From NCBI GenBank assembly GCA_019454625.1, contig JACFNY010000103.1, forward strand, positions 1 through 7,064: DNA of 7,064 nt. The letters are read 5' to 3'. How positions within the stretch are numbered: the stretch's first letter is position 1; the number at the start of each line of letters is the position of its first letter. Made by a program: the position numbers and the translations under genes. This DNA comes from Sphingomonadaceae bacterium. Its GTDB lineage: Bacteria; Pseudomonadota; Alphaproteobacteria; Sphingomonadales; Sphingomonadaceae. Positions 1 to 7,064 of this stretch are shown here, piece by piece. Below the pieces are notes generated by a model. That model was not told where the DNA came from. It searched no databases and saw only the letters and a list, made by a program, of their open reading frames with translations.

Positions 1-229
1 CGTATTCGCCGTTCGCCTCGGGCGCGCGCGTCGCGGCCTCGGCATAGCAGAGCGCGACGAGGCCCATCACGGCGCCGCCCAAGAGGAACGCGAGCGCCGC
101 CCCCAGCGGCCCCGCGCGCGCGATCCAGCCACCGGTCACGACGATCCAGCCGACGCCGATCGTCGTCCCCATGCCGATCGCGGCGAGCTGCAACGGCGTC
201 AGCGTGCGCCGGAGGCCGGGTTCGCTCAC
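1..229 (-). CDS. APC-superfamily amino acid/amine permease, N-terminal fragment (cut by window edge)
   Basis: This is the first 76 residues of an inner-membrane permease; the rest lies beyond position 1. The GTG start at 229-227 overlaps the TGA stop of the upstream ligase (228-226) as GTGA, which fixes the start and implies translational coupling. Only a weak GGAA lies upstream. The protein begins MSEPGLRRTLTPLQLAAIGM. A first membrane segment spans about residues 12-32 and carries the glycine-rich break GTTIGVGW, and a second spans about 42-62. In APC-fold amino acid transporters the GxxIGxG-type break in TM1 helps form the substrate site, and the LTPLQLAAIGMG lead-in is typical of the family. 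As the last visible gene of the receptor-aminotransferase-ligase operon, it probably imports the amine or amino acid being degraded. Family assignment is fairly sure; the substrate is unknown. Confidence 0.82.
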   Translation of the reverse strand, partial: MSEPGLRRTLTPLQLAAIGMGTTIGVGWIVVTGGWIARAGPLGAALAFLLGGAVMGLVALCYAEAATRAPEANGEY

Positions 230-1767
230 CCGCGCGTTTCCGCGAACAAACGTTTCAGCGCAGGCTTGTCGATCTTTTCGGTCGGCGTCTTCGGCAGGGT
301 ATCCATGAACAGCACGTGCTCGGGCACCATGTAGCGCGCCATGCGGCCTTCACAGTAGGCGCGCAGCTCGCCGTCCGTGAGCGCGGCGCCGGGGCGGAGC
401 ACCACCGCCACGGCGACGTCTTCCTCCGTCGCCGGGCTCGGCACGCCGAACGCCGCGGCCTCGAACACCGCCGGATGCGTTTCGATCCCGCGCTCGATCT
501 CCAGCGCCGACATGTTCTCGCCGCGGCGGCGGATGATGTCCTTCTTCCGACCCGCGAAATAGAGATTGCCCGCCGCGTCCAGCCGCCCGAGATCGCCCGT
601 GTAATACCAGCCGTCGCGGATCAGCTCCGCGTTCACCTCGGGCATACCGAGATAGCCGCTGAACATCAGCGTCGGATCGTGGGGCCGCGTGACGATCTCG
701 CCGACCTCGCCAACGGGAACCGGATTTCCCTCGTCATCGAGCAGTTTGAGCGCGAATTCCGGTGCGACCCGGCCGCAGCTGCCCTTCGGATAGGTTTCGC
801 CGAGGTTCTGGAACACGCACACGCCGCCCTCGGTGCTGCCGTAGCCCTCGAACAGCGGGAAGCCGAAGCGGGCCTCGAAGTCCGCGCGGAATTCCGGCAT
901 CGGCAGCCCCCAGGCAAGGCGCACGCGATGCTCGCGGTCGCGCGGATCGGGCGGGCGCTGATAGAGGAAGGTGAGCGTCGAGCCCATGAAATCGAACATG
1001 GTGGCGTCGAAGGCCCGAATATCGTCCCAGAAGCGCGAGACGCTGAAGCGTTCGCCGAGCGCGGCCGTCGCGCCCGTGACCAGCGAGCCCATCACCGTGC
1101 CGATGGTCGCGTCCCAGTGATAGAGCGGGAACGGGCAATAGACGACATCGTTCTCCCTCAGGTCGAAATAGCGCGAGGTGAGCCGCGCCTGACCCACGAG
1201 ATAGCCGTGGCTGAGCTGCACGGGCTTCGACACGCCCGTCGAGCCCGACGTGAACTGGATCATGGCGATCGCCGTGCGCTCCACGTCGGCGCGGGGCGCA
1301 GGCGTCTCCGCCGCGATGTTTTCCAGACTGCGGACGCGGACCCGGCCAATGTCGGGTGCAGGCGCGCCGACGACGATCACATCCTGTACCGAATGGAGAT
1401 CGGGCAGCACGCCGGCGATCAGTTCGGCGAAGTGCGGAGCCAGGACGATCAGCCGTGCACCCGTCGCGTTCAGCGCGGCGGCCAGCTGGTCACCGCGGAA
1501 CTCGGTATTGATCGGCGCCCATACCACGCCCAGCCGCATGAGCGCGAACCATGTCGAGGCGGCGGCGATGCCGTTCGGCAGGAAGGTCGGCACGATGTCG
1601 CCGGGGCGAACGCCTGCGGTGTGGAGCCGCCCGGCCGTGGTCTCGGCAAGCGCGAGAAACGCGGCGTAGCTGACGCGCCCGCTGTGGAACCGCAGGAAGT
1701 CCTTGTCTGCAAGCGCTCGCGCCTGCGCCTCGAGCAGGTCCCAGGCCAGAAGATCGTCGTTCGTCAT
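226..1767 (-). CDS. CaiC-like ATP-dependent acyl-CoA ligase (ANL superfamily)
   Basis: This 513-residue adenylate-forming ligase would convert a carboxylic acid, ATP and CoA to an acyl-CoA through an acyl-AMP intermediate in the cytoplasm. The family's core motifs are present: the phosphate loop TSGSTGVSK (173-181), GYGSTEGG (308-315), TGD (390-392), the hinge region RKKDIIRRRGEN (407-418) and the C-terminal PKTPTEKIDK with catalytic lysine K498. RRRGEN followed by SALEIE, and the overall length, resemble the crotonobetaine/carnitine-CoA ligase (CaiC) branch rather than long-chain fatty acid ligases. The A3 motif ends SKPVQLSH rather than the usual PKG. The ATG at 1767 overlaps the aminotransferase TGA as TGATG, and the stop overlaps the permease GTG. 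No strong ribosome-binding site precedes it, so translation is probably coupled. The same frame stays open far upstream, but that part is a shadow of the aminotransferase. The acid substrate cannot be read from the sequence; carnitine itself is not implied. Confidence 0.9.
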   Translation of the reverse strand: MTNDDLLAWDLLEAQARALADKDFLRFHSGRVSYAAFLALAETTAGRLHTAGVRPGDIVPTFLPNGIAAASTWFALMRLGVVWAPINTEFRGDQLAAALNATGARLIVLAPHFAELIAGVLPDLHSVQDVIVVGAPAPDIGRVRVRSLENIAAETPAPRADVERTAIAMIQFTSGSTGVSKPVQLSHGYLVGQARLTSRYFDLRENDVVYCPFPLYHWDATIGTVMGSLVTGATAALGERFSVSRFWDDIRAFDATMFDFMGSTLTFLYQRPPDPRDREHRVRLAWGLPMPEFRADFEARFGFPLFEGYGSTEGGVCVFQNLGETYPKGSCGRVAPEFALKLLDDEGNPVPVGEVGEIVTRPHDPTLMFSGYLGMPEVNAELIRDGWYYTGDLGRLDAAGNLYFAGRKKDIIRRRGENMSALEIERGIETHPAVFEAAAFGVPSPATEEDVAVAVVLRPGAALTDGELRAYCEGRMARYMVPEHVLFMDTLPKTPTEKIDKPALKRLFAETRG

Positions 1768-3116
1768 CACAGCAGCCCGTCGGCGCGGCAATCGTCGAGT
1801 GCCTCGATGAACGCGCCGGTGGCGCGGTCGATCATGGCGTCGTCGTGCGCGGCGGAGAGGAAATAGACGTGGAAGCTCGGCAGGAGCACGCCGCGATCGA
1901 GCACGAGCGCGTAGAACGCCTCCTCGGCGGCGCGGTTGCTCGGGTAGGTCTCGCGGAAGGAATGGATCGGGCCTTTCCGGAAATGAAAGCACTGGATCGA
2001 CGCGGCGTGCATCAGCGTCACGTCCATTTCGTGCTTCTCGCAGTGCGCGGCAATGGCTCCGGCCATGCGCGCGCCGCGCGCCTCGAGCGCGGGGTAGAGC
2101 GTGTCCTTGCGCGCCTTCAGCGCGCGCAGCGTCGCCGCGCCCGCGCTCATCGTCAGCGGATTGCCGTTGAAGGTACCGCCCGCGAACACGCCCGCCGCGC
2201 CGCCCTTGGCGAACAGCCCGAGAATATCGGCCCGGCCGCACACCGCGCCGACCGCCGTTCCGCCGCCGATGATCTTGCCGAACGTCGCAAGGTCGGGCGT
2301 GACGCCGTAATAGACCTGCCCGCCGCCGTAGGCGAGGCGGAAGCCGGTCACCACCTCGTCGAACATCAAGAGCACGCCCGCCTCGTCGCACACCGCCCTC
2401 AGTTCGCGCAGGTAGGCGCTGTTGTCGAGGTGCGGCACGGTGTTCTGAACGGGCTGGATCACGACCAGCGCCAGCTCGTCCCTGTGCTTGCGGATGAGAT
2501 CGAACGCGGCCGCGTTCCGATAGGGCAGCGCGAGCATCGTCCGGTCGCGCACCGCGCCGGGAATGCCGCCGCCGACCGTCCTGATGCCCGGCGCCGCCTC
2601 CGGCGTCGTCGGGTCTTCCTGCACCAGCGCGTAATCGTGCGTGCCGTGGTAGCCGCCGCCGAACACCGCGACCCGGTCCTTGCCCGTGAACGCGCGCGCG
2701 AGCCGCATCGCGAACATCGTGGCTTCCGTGCCCGAGTTCTGGAACGCCACTTTCCCGGCGCACGGCACCGCCTCCGCGAGCAGCTCGGCGAGTTCGATCT
2801 GGGCGGCGCCCGGCAGGATCGTGTGCCAGCCCTTGTCGATCTGGCGGTGCATCGCGGCCACCACCTCCGGCGGGCGGTGGCCGAGGATCAGCGATCCGAA
2901 GCCCATCGCGAGATCGAGGTAGGCGTTGCCGTCCACGTCCGTCATCCACGCCCCGTCGCCGCTTTCGATGTAAAGCGGCACCGGCATCGCGAAGGTGGGA
3001 ACCGCCTCGAGCGCGAGCAACCGCGCGGCGCGCGGGCGCATCGCCGCCGAGCCTCGCGTGCGGGCGCGCAGCCTCTCGAGCGCCGCAGCCTTGCGAGGCG
3101 TTGCATCAGACATCAT
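1767..3116 (-). CDS. Class III PLP aminotransferase, glutamate-1-semialdehyde-aminomutase-like
   Basis: This 449-residue fold-type I PLP enzyme probably moves an amino group from an amine or (beta-)amino acid to a keto acid. It aligns with the GSA-aminomutase-like branch of class III: NSGTEATMFAMRLAR (127-141), GGYHG (155-159) with the cofactor-stacking Tyr/His, FDEVVTGFR (252-260) with D253 for the PLP ring nitrogen, FGKIIGGG (279-286) with Schiff-base lysine K281, and GGTFNGNP (313-320) with the phosphate-binding Thr. It is probably not HemL. The usual VEPV motif reads IQPV (Q221), the C-terminal gate segment reads PSFHVYFLSAAH instead of the HemL pattern, and the gene sits in a transport/catabolic operon. 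Beta-amino acid aminotransferases and CoA-thioester-specific 3-aminobutyryl-CoA aminotransferases belong to this branch and are reasonable alternatives. Two adjacent ATGs exist (3116 and 3113); GGAG at 3120-3123 lies 3 nt from the first and 6 nt from the second, so 3113 may be the true start. Confidence 0.9.
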   Translation of the reverse strand: MMSDATPRKAAALERLRARTRGSAAMRPRAARLLALEAVPTFAMPVPLYIESGDGAWMTDVDGNAYLDLAMGFGSLILGHRPPEVVAAMHRQIDKGWHTILPGAAQIELAELLAEAVPCAGKVAFQNSGTEATMFAMRLARAFTGKDRVAVFGGGYHGTHDYALVQEDPTTPEAAPGIRTVGGGIPGAVRDRTMLALPYRNAAAFDLIRKHRDELALVVIQPVQNTVPHLDNSAYLRELRAVCDEAGVLLMFDEVVTGFRLAYGGGQVYYGVTPDLATFGKIIGGGTAVGAVCGRADILGLFAKGGAAGVFAGGTFNGNPLTMSAGAATLRALKARKDTLYPALEARGARMAGAIAAHCEKHEMDVTLMHAASIQCFHFRKGPIHSFRETYPSNRAAEEAFYALVLDRGVLLPSFHVYFLSAAHDDAMIDRATGAFIEALDDCRADGLL

Positions 3117-3119
3117 GCT

Positions 3120-3123
3120 CTCC
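3120..3123 (-). promoter_or_regulatory. Ribosome-binding site of the aminotransferase
   Basis: On the minus strand GGAG is followed by AGC, then ATGATG. Spacing is 3 nt to the first ATG (3116) and 6 nt to the second (3113). The usual 5-8 nt spacing favours the second ATG, which would shorten the protein by one residue. Confidence 0.5.
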
Positions 3124-3132
3124 GAAGTGACG

Positions 3133-3159
3133 GCGCGCCCGTGAACGATGCGGGCGCGC
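3133..3159. repeat. GC-rich hairpin between receptor and aminotransferase genes
   Basis: GCGCGCCCG (3133-3141) and its exact reverse complement CGGGCGCGC (3151-3159) are separated by a 9-nt loop. The stem sits in the 63-bp gap after the receptor stop and before the aminotransferase ribosome-binding site. No T-run follows on either strand, so it does not look like a standard intrinsic terminator. An RNA-stability or attenuation element, giving more receptor than enzyme transcript, is plausible but unproven. GC-rich chance pairing is an alternative. Confidence 0.45.
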
Positions 3160-3179
3160 GCCTGTGCTGAAAACGGGCG

Positions 3180-5354
<2,175 letters not shown>

Positions 5355-5359
5355 GAGCC

Positions 5360-5366
5360 CCTCCCT
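5360..5366 (-). promoter_or_regulatory. Ribosome-binding site of the TonB-dependent receptor
   Basis: On the minus strand AGGGAGG is followed by GGCTC and the ATG at 5354. This strong Shine-Dalgarno match selects the first of three closely spaced ATG codons (5354, 5345, 5342). Confidence 0.75.
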
Positions 5367-5403
5367 GTTGCCCGCTGGAAATCCAGATCGGGATCGTGTC
5401 TAA

Positions 5404-5433
5404 TTTCCCCTCACGTATACGGTCGTATATAAC
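5404..5433 (+). promoter_or_regulatory. Candidate promoter for the tetR regulator
   Basis: TATAAC at 5428-5433 matches five of six -10 consensus positions and overlaps the end of operator site 1. The -35 region (TTTCCC, 5404-5409, 18-nt spacer) is poor. A transcript from here would begin near 5440 and run across operator site 2, which fits autorepression. The A/T-rich palindromes create TATA-like strings by themselves, so confidence is low. Confidence 0.3.
5416..5429. promoter_or_regulatory. Probable TetR-family operator, site 1 (perfect palindrome)
   Basis: TATACG-GT-CGTATA is a perfect 6-2-6 palindrome in the divergent receptor/tetR gap. Its size and symmetry fit the dimeric sites of TetR-family repressors, which commonly bind next to their own gene. 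It is repeated almost exactly at 5439-5452. It overlaps the candidate tetR -10 element and lies downstream of the candidate receptor -10. Binding by the neighbouring regulator is inference. Confidence 0.7.
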
Positions 5434-5436
5434 GAA

Positions 5437-5465
5437 TGTATACGTGTGTATAGCCCTGTTTTGAA
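5437..5465 (-). promoter_or_regulatory. Candidate sigma70-type promoter for the receptor operon
   Basis: On the minus strand TTCAAA (5465-5460) and TATACA (5442-5437) are separated by 17 nt, each matching 4 of 6 consensus positions. Transcription would begin near 5430, leaving about 75 nt of leader before the receptor start. The -10 lies inside operator site 2, so a bound repressor would block it. The match is weak and rests on spacing and position. Confidence 0.35.
5439..5452. promoter_or_regulatory. Probable TetR-family operator, site 2 (one mismatch)
   Basis: TATACG-TG-TGTATA repeats site 1 with one half-site mismatch (TGTATA for CGTATA) and a different 2-nt centre. The two centres are 23 bp apart, about two helical turns, so two dimers could bind on the same face. 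The site overlaps the candidate receptor -10 (5437-5442). The outer halves of the pair also form a 9-bp inverted repeat, CACGTATAC (5412-5420) with GTATACGTG (5438-5446). Confidence 0.65.
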
Positions 5466-5468
5466 GGA
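5464..5468 (+). promoter_or_regulatory. Ribosome-binding site deciding the tetR start
   Basis: AAGGA at 5464-5468 is 7 nt before the GTG at 5476. The in-frame GTG at 5446 has no such site and lies inside the operator palindrome, so 5476 is the preferred start. Confidence 0.7.
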
Positions 5469-5475
5469 AACGATC

Positions 5476-6069
5476 GTGAGTCAGGTCGAGGCCCCGGGCC
5501 GCCGCCAGCTTCTGAAGGCCGGGATGAAGTTGTTCGCCGAACGGGGCTTCGCTGCCGTGGGCCTGCGCGAGATCGCTGCCGAGGCCGGTGTCTCGCTCGG
5601 GCTGGTGCGCACGCATTTCGGATCGAAGGATGGCCTGCGCGAGGCCATCGACACGCATGTGCTGGAGGAAATCCGCGCGCTCTATGCGGCCGTGGTGGAA
5701 CATTCCTCCGCGGAGGTGCTCGAACAGGCGGTCGAGGATGCGCTGGACTGGATTCCGCGCGACCGGGATGCGCTGATGTACGCGCGCATGTCGCTGATGG
5801 AGCGCACACCCGGCAGCCAGGCGCTGTTCGACGAGATGCTGGCCGTGATGCGGCAGTTCGTGGACAACAACGCCCGGCTCGGCTTCCTGCAAGCGGACGT
5901 CGACCGCGAGTGGGCGGCGATCTACATGGTGTTCGACTTCATCGGCCCGGCCGTCATCGAACCGTTCGCCCAGCAGGCGTTCGGCAAATCCATGTACGCG
6001 AAGACGATGATCTCGCAGCGCAACGCGTTCATGATCCGCCTGTTCACGCGCGGCTTTCTCAAGCGCTAG
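5476..6069 (+). CDS. TetR/AcrR-family transcriptional regulator
   Basis: From the GTG at 5476 this is a 197-residue one-component regulator, normal for the family; an upstream GTG at 5446 would add ten residues but lacks a ribosome-binding site. The N-terminal DNA-binding domain spans about residues 8-55: RRQLLKAGMKLFAERGFAAV, then the helix-turn-helix LREIAAEAGVSLGLVRTHFGSKDGL (about 30-54), in which the THF-xxKDGL stretch corresponds to the family's YHFxSKExL. The remaining about 140 residues are an all-helical effector and dimer domain with no recognisable ligand signature. The gene is divergent from the receptor operon and downstream of two palindromes that are probably its operators. It most likely represses both the operon and itself until a substrate or acyl-CoA intermediate binds. 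Role as a repressor and the effector are inference. The stop codon TAG lies within the outer arm of a long palindromic repeat. Confidence 0.9.
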   Translation: MSQVEAPGRRQLLKAGMKLFAERGFAAVGLREIAAEAGVSLGLVRTHFGSKDGLREAIDTHVLEEIRALYAAVVEHSSAEVLEQAVEDALDWIPRDRDALMYARMSLMERTPGSQALFDEMLAVMRQFVDNNARLGFLQADVDREWAAIYMVFDFIGPAVIEPFAQQAFGKSMYAKTMISQRNAFMIRLFTRGFLKR

Positions 6070-6213
6070 GGCCGATCGCCATTCAGAAGATGACGAGCCG
6101 AAAATGGTGGATTTCCGTGACCCGGAGCGCAGCGTACTAAAGGTACGTGAGCACCGGAAGCGCGGGAAGCCGCCATTTGCAGGCCGTCAGGGCTGAATGG
6201 CGATCCGCCCTAG
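6066..6213. repeat. 148-bp intergenic palindromic repeat element (ERIC-like architecture)
   Basis: The 21-bp ends (6066-6086 and 6193-6213) are reverse complements with a single mismatch (C6073 against C6206). The interior continues the same symmetry: TGACG/CGTCA, AAATGG (6102-6107) with CCATTT (6173-6178), TT/AA, CC/GG, CCGG/CCGG, and a central CGTAC (6133-6137) / GTACG (6143-6147) around the 5-nt loop TAAAG. The whole element shares one symmetry centre near 6140, so it is one long folded unit rather than two unrelated inverted repeats. It has no convincing gene and fills the convergent gap between tetR and the sodium symporter; the left arm includes the tetR stop codon. Such size and structure match mobile intergenic palindromic repeats, and a role as a bidirectional terminator is possible. 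Boundaries come from where symmetry stops; the repeat may extend further right. Confidence 0.8.
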
Positions 6214-6235
6214 ACCGCGATCGCTTCAGGCTGAT

Positions 6236-7064
6236 TCAGCTCCCGATGATGCCGGCGATCAGCACCACGGCGATGAGCACGGGCGCCACCACCCGCAGCA
6301 GGAAGCGCCACAGGCGCATCAGCTTCGGCCGCCCGGCGCCGAGTTCCTGCTCAAGGATGGAGAGGGGCATGATCCAGCCCACGAACAGCGCGATCAGGAT
6401 GTTGATCAGCGGCAGCATGACGTTCGAGGTGATGAAGTCGACGATCTGGAACACCGTCATGCCCGCAAAGGGCGCGAGGAAACCGAGGGGGTGCCAGTCC
6501 GCCCACAGGTTGAATGACAACACCGTGCCCAGACCCAGCACCCAGCTCACGACGCCGATGACGATGGCGGCGACGACGCGCGGTATCCCCCGCTCCTCCG
6601 ACCAGGCGACCGAGGGCTCCATGCCCGCGATGGCGGACGTGAGCGCGGCGAAGCTCGCCAGGATGAAGAAGAGCGTGCCGAAGAACGTGCCGCCGGGCAT
6701 CTGTCCGAAGGCGGTGGGCAGCGTGACGAGCACCAGTCCCGGCCCGCCTGCCGGGTCGAGCCCGTTGGCGAACACCAGCGGGAAGATGGCGAAGCCCGCG
6801 ATCATGGCGCAGACCGGCACCGACACCGCCACCTTGACCGCCGACGCCGCGACCGACATGCGGTGCGTCAGGTACGATCCGTAGGTCATCATGATCGCCA
6901 TGCCGGTGCCGATGGTGAAGAACGACAGGCCGACGGCGGTCAGCATGTTGCGCAGCGTCAGCGCCTCGAAATCCGGCTTCAGCAGGAAGGTGAGGCCGCG
7001 CTGCCAGTCGCCCTCGACCATCGCGTAGCCGACCAGCAGCAGCAGGATCAGCAGCAGCGCGGTC
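6236..7064 (-). CDS. Sodium-dependent transporter, NSS/SNF family, C-terminal part (5' end beyond window)
   Basis: The visible 275 residues run open to the window edge; the start lies outside, and the internal ATG at 7021 is not the start because coding continues upstream with the hydrophobic TALLLILLLLVGYA. This is an inner-membrane sodium:solute symporter of the neurotransmitter-sodium-symporter family (LeuT/MhsT type), usually about 450-500 residues, so TM1-TM4 are missing. Visible signatures are the end of TM5, the extracellular stretch FLLKPDFEALT, TM6 LTAVGLSFFTIGTGMAIMM followed by TYGSYL, and TM8 FAALTSAIAGMEP, where the A-L-T-S pattern corresponds to LeuT's Na2-site residues around T354/S355. 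Several further membrane helices follow to the C-terminus GIIGS. These proteins usually import amino acids. It converges on tetR, with the palindromic repeat between them, and is probably a separate transcription unit. Confidence 0.92.
   Translation of the reverse strand, partial: TALLLILLLLVGYAMVEGDWQRGLTFLLKPDFEALTLRNMLTAVGLSFFTIGTGMAIMMTYGSYLTHRMSVAASAVKVAVSVPVCAMIAGFAIFPLVFANGLDPAGGPGLVLVTLPTAFGQMPGGTFFGTLFFILASFAALTSAIAGMEPSVAWSEERGIPRVVAAIVIGVVSWVLGLGTVLSFNLWADWHPLGFLAPFAGMTVFQIVDFITSNVMLPLINILIALFVGWIMPLSILEQELGAGRPKLMRLWRFLLRVVAPVLIAVVLIAGIIGS

Noticed and set aside
316..1866. 516-codon open frame on the plus strand opposite the ligase
   Set aside because: Arg/Ala/His-rich composition and no domain; it is antisense to a ligase with all catalytic motifs. 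High GC keeps the complementary frame open.
1768..2949. Apparent 394-codon N-terminal extension of the ligase, suggesting a fusion protein
   Set aside because: The extension is an Arg/Gly-rich frame overlapping the aminotransferase coding sequence. The real ligase begins at ATG 1767, in a TGATG overlap with the aminotransferase stop.
1767..3116. Annotating the aminotransferase as HemL (heme biosynthesis)
   Set aside because: The overall fold matches, but the VEPV Glu and the C-terminal gate residues differ, and the gene is embedded in a transport and CoA-activation operon.
1845..3170. 441-codon open frame on the plus strand opposite the aminotransferase
   Set aside because: Low-complexity Arg/Ala/His-rich translation; a GC shadow of the aminotransferase.
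5410..5892. Minus-strand open frames opposite tetR
   Set aside because: No family features and antisense to a well-formed TetR regulator with its own ribosome-binding site.
6217..6240. Short palindromes GCGATCGC (6217-6224) and GCTGA-T-TCAGC (6230-6240) at the symporter stop
   Set aside because: Too short, and without a T-run, to call a terminator. They may simply be the edge of the neighbouring repeat.
6147..6884. 245-codon open frame on the plus strand across the palindrome and the symporter gene
   Set aside because: It begins inside the palindromic repeat and is antisense to a clear NSS transporter; its Ser/Thr/Arg-rich translation has no domain.

Overview
This is a GC-rich bacterial window with dense coding, alphaproteobacterial in character and probably close to Sphingomonadales. 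The main reason is the TonB-dependent receptor, which has the style of the large receptor families in those bacteria: a TonB box DEIVVTA after a short alanine-rich signal peptide, then a RIEVLRGPQGTLYGA plug motif. The taxonomic call is inference and of moderate confidence.

Layout. Positions 1-5354 are a minus-strand gene run read right to left: a TonB-dependent outer-membrane receptor (5354-3180), a class III PLP aminotransferase of the glutamate-1-semialdehyde-aminomutase-like branch (3116-1767), a CaiC-like acyl-CoA ligase (1767-226), and the N-terminal 76 residues of an APC-superfamily amino acid/amine permease (229-1, cut by the window edge). The last three genes overlap stop-to-start (TGATG and GTGA), which strongly indicates one translationally coupled operon. 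The receptor is 63 bp upstream of the aminotransferase, with a GC-rich hairpin in the gap. A TetR-family regulator (5476-6069, plus strand) is transcribed divergently from the receptor. The 121-bp divergent region holds two copies of a TATACG-NN-YGTATA palindrome with centres 23 bp apart. These look like the regulator's operators and lie over the likely promoters of both directions.

Beyond tetR, a 148-bp long palindrome (6066-6213) fills nearly the whole convergent intergenic gap; its outer arm contains the tetR stop codon. It resembles small non-coding intergenic palindromic repeats (ERIC-like in architecture) and may also act as a terminator. The last gene (6236-7064, minus strand, 5' end beyond the window) is the C-terminal part of a sodium-dependent NSS/SNF transporter and seems unrelated to the operon.

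Working together (inference): the receptor brings an unidentified compound across the outer membrane, the APC permease takes it or a product across the inner membrane, and the aminotransferase and CoA ligase remove the amino group and activate the carboxylate for breakdown. The TetR protein senses the substrate or an acyl-CoA intermediate. The substrate cannot be named from sequence. No stretch longer than 300 bp lacks a gene. I saw no tRNA, rRNA, CRISPR array or transposase gene.
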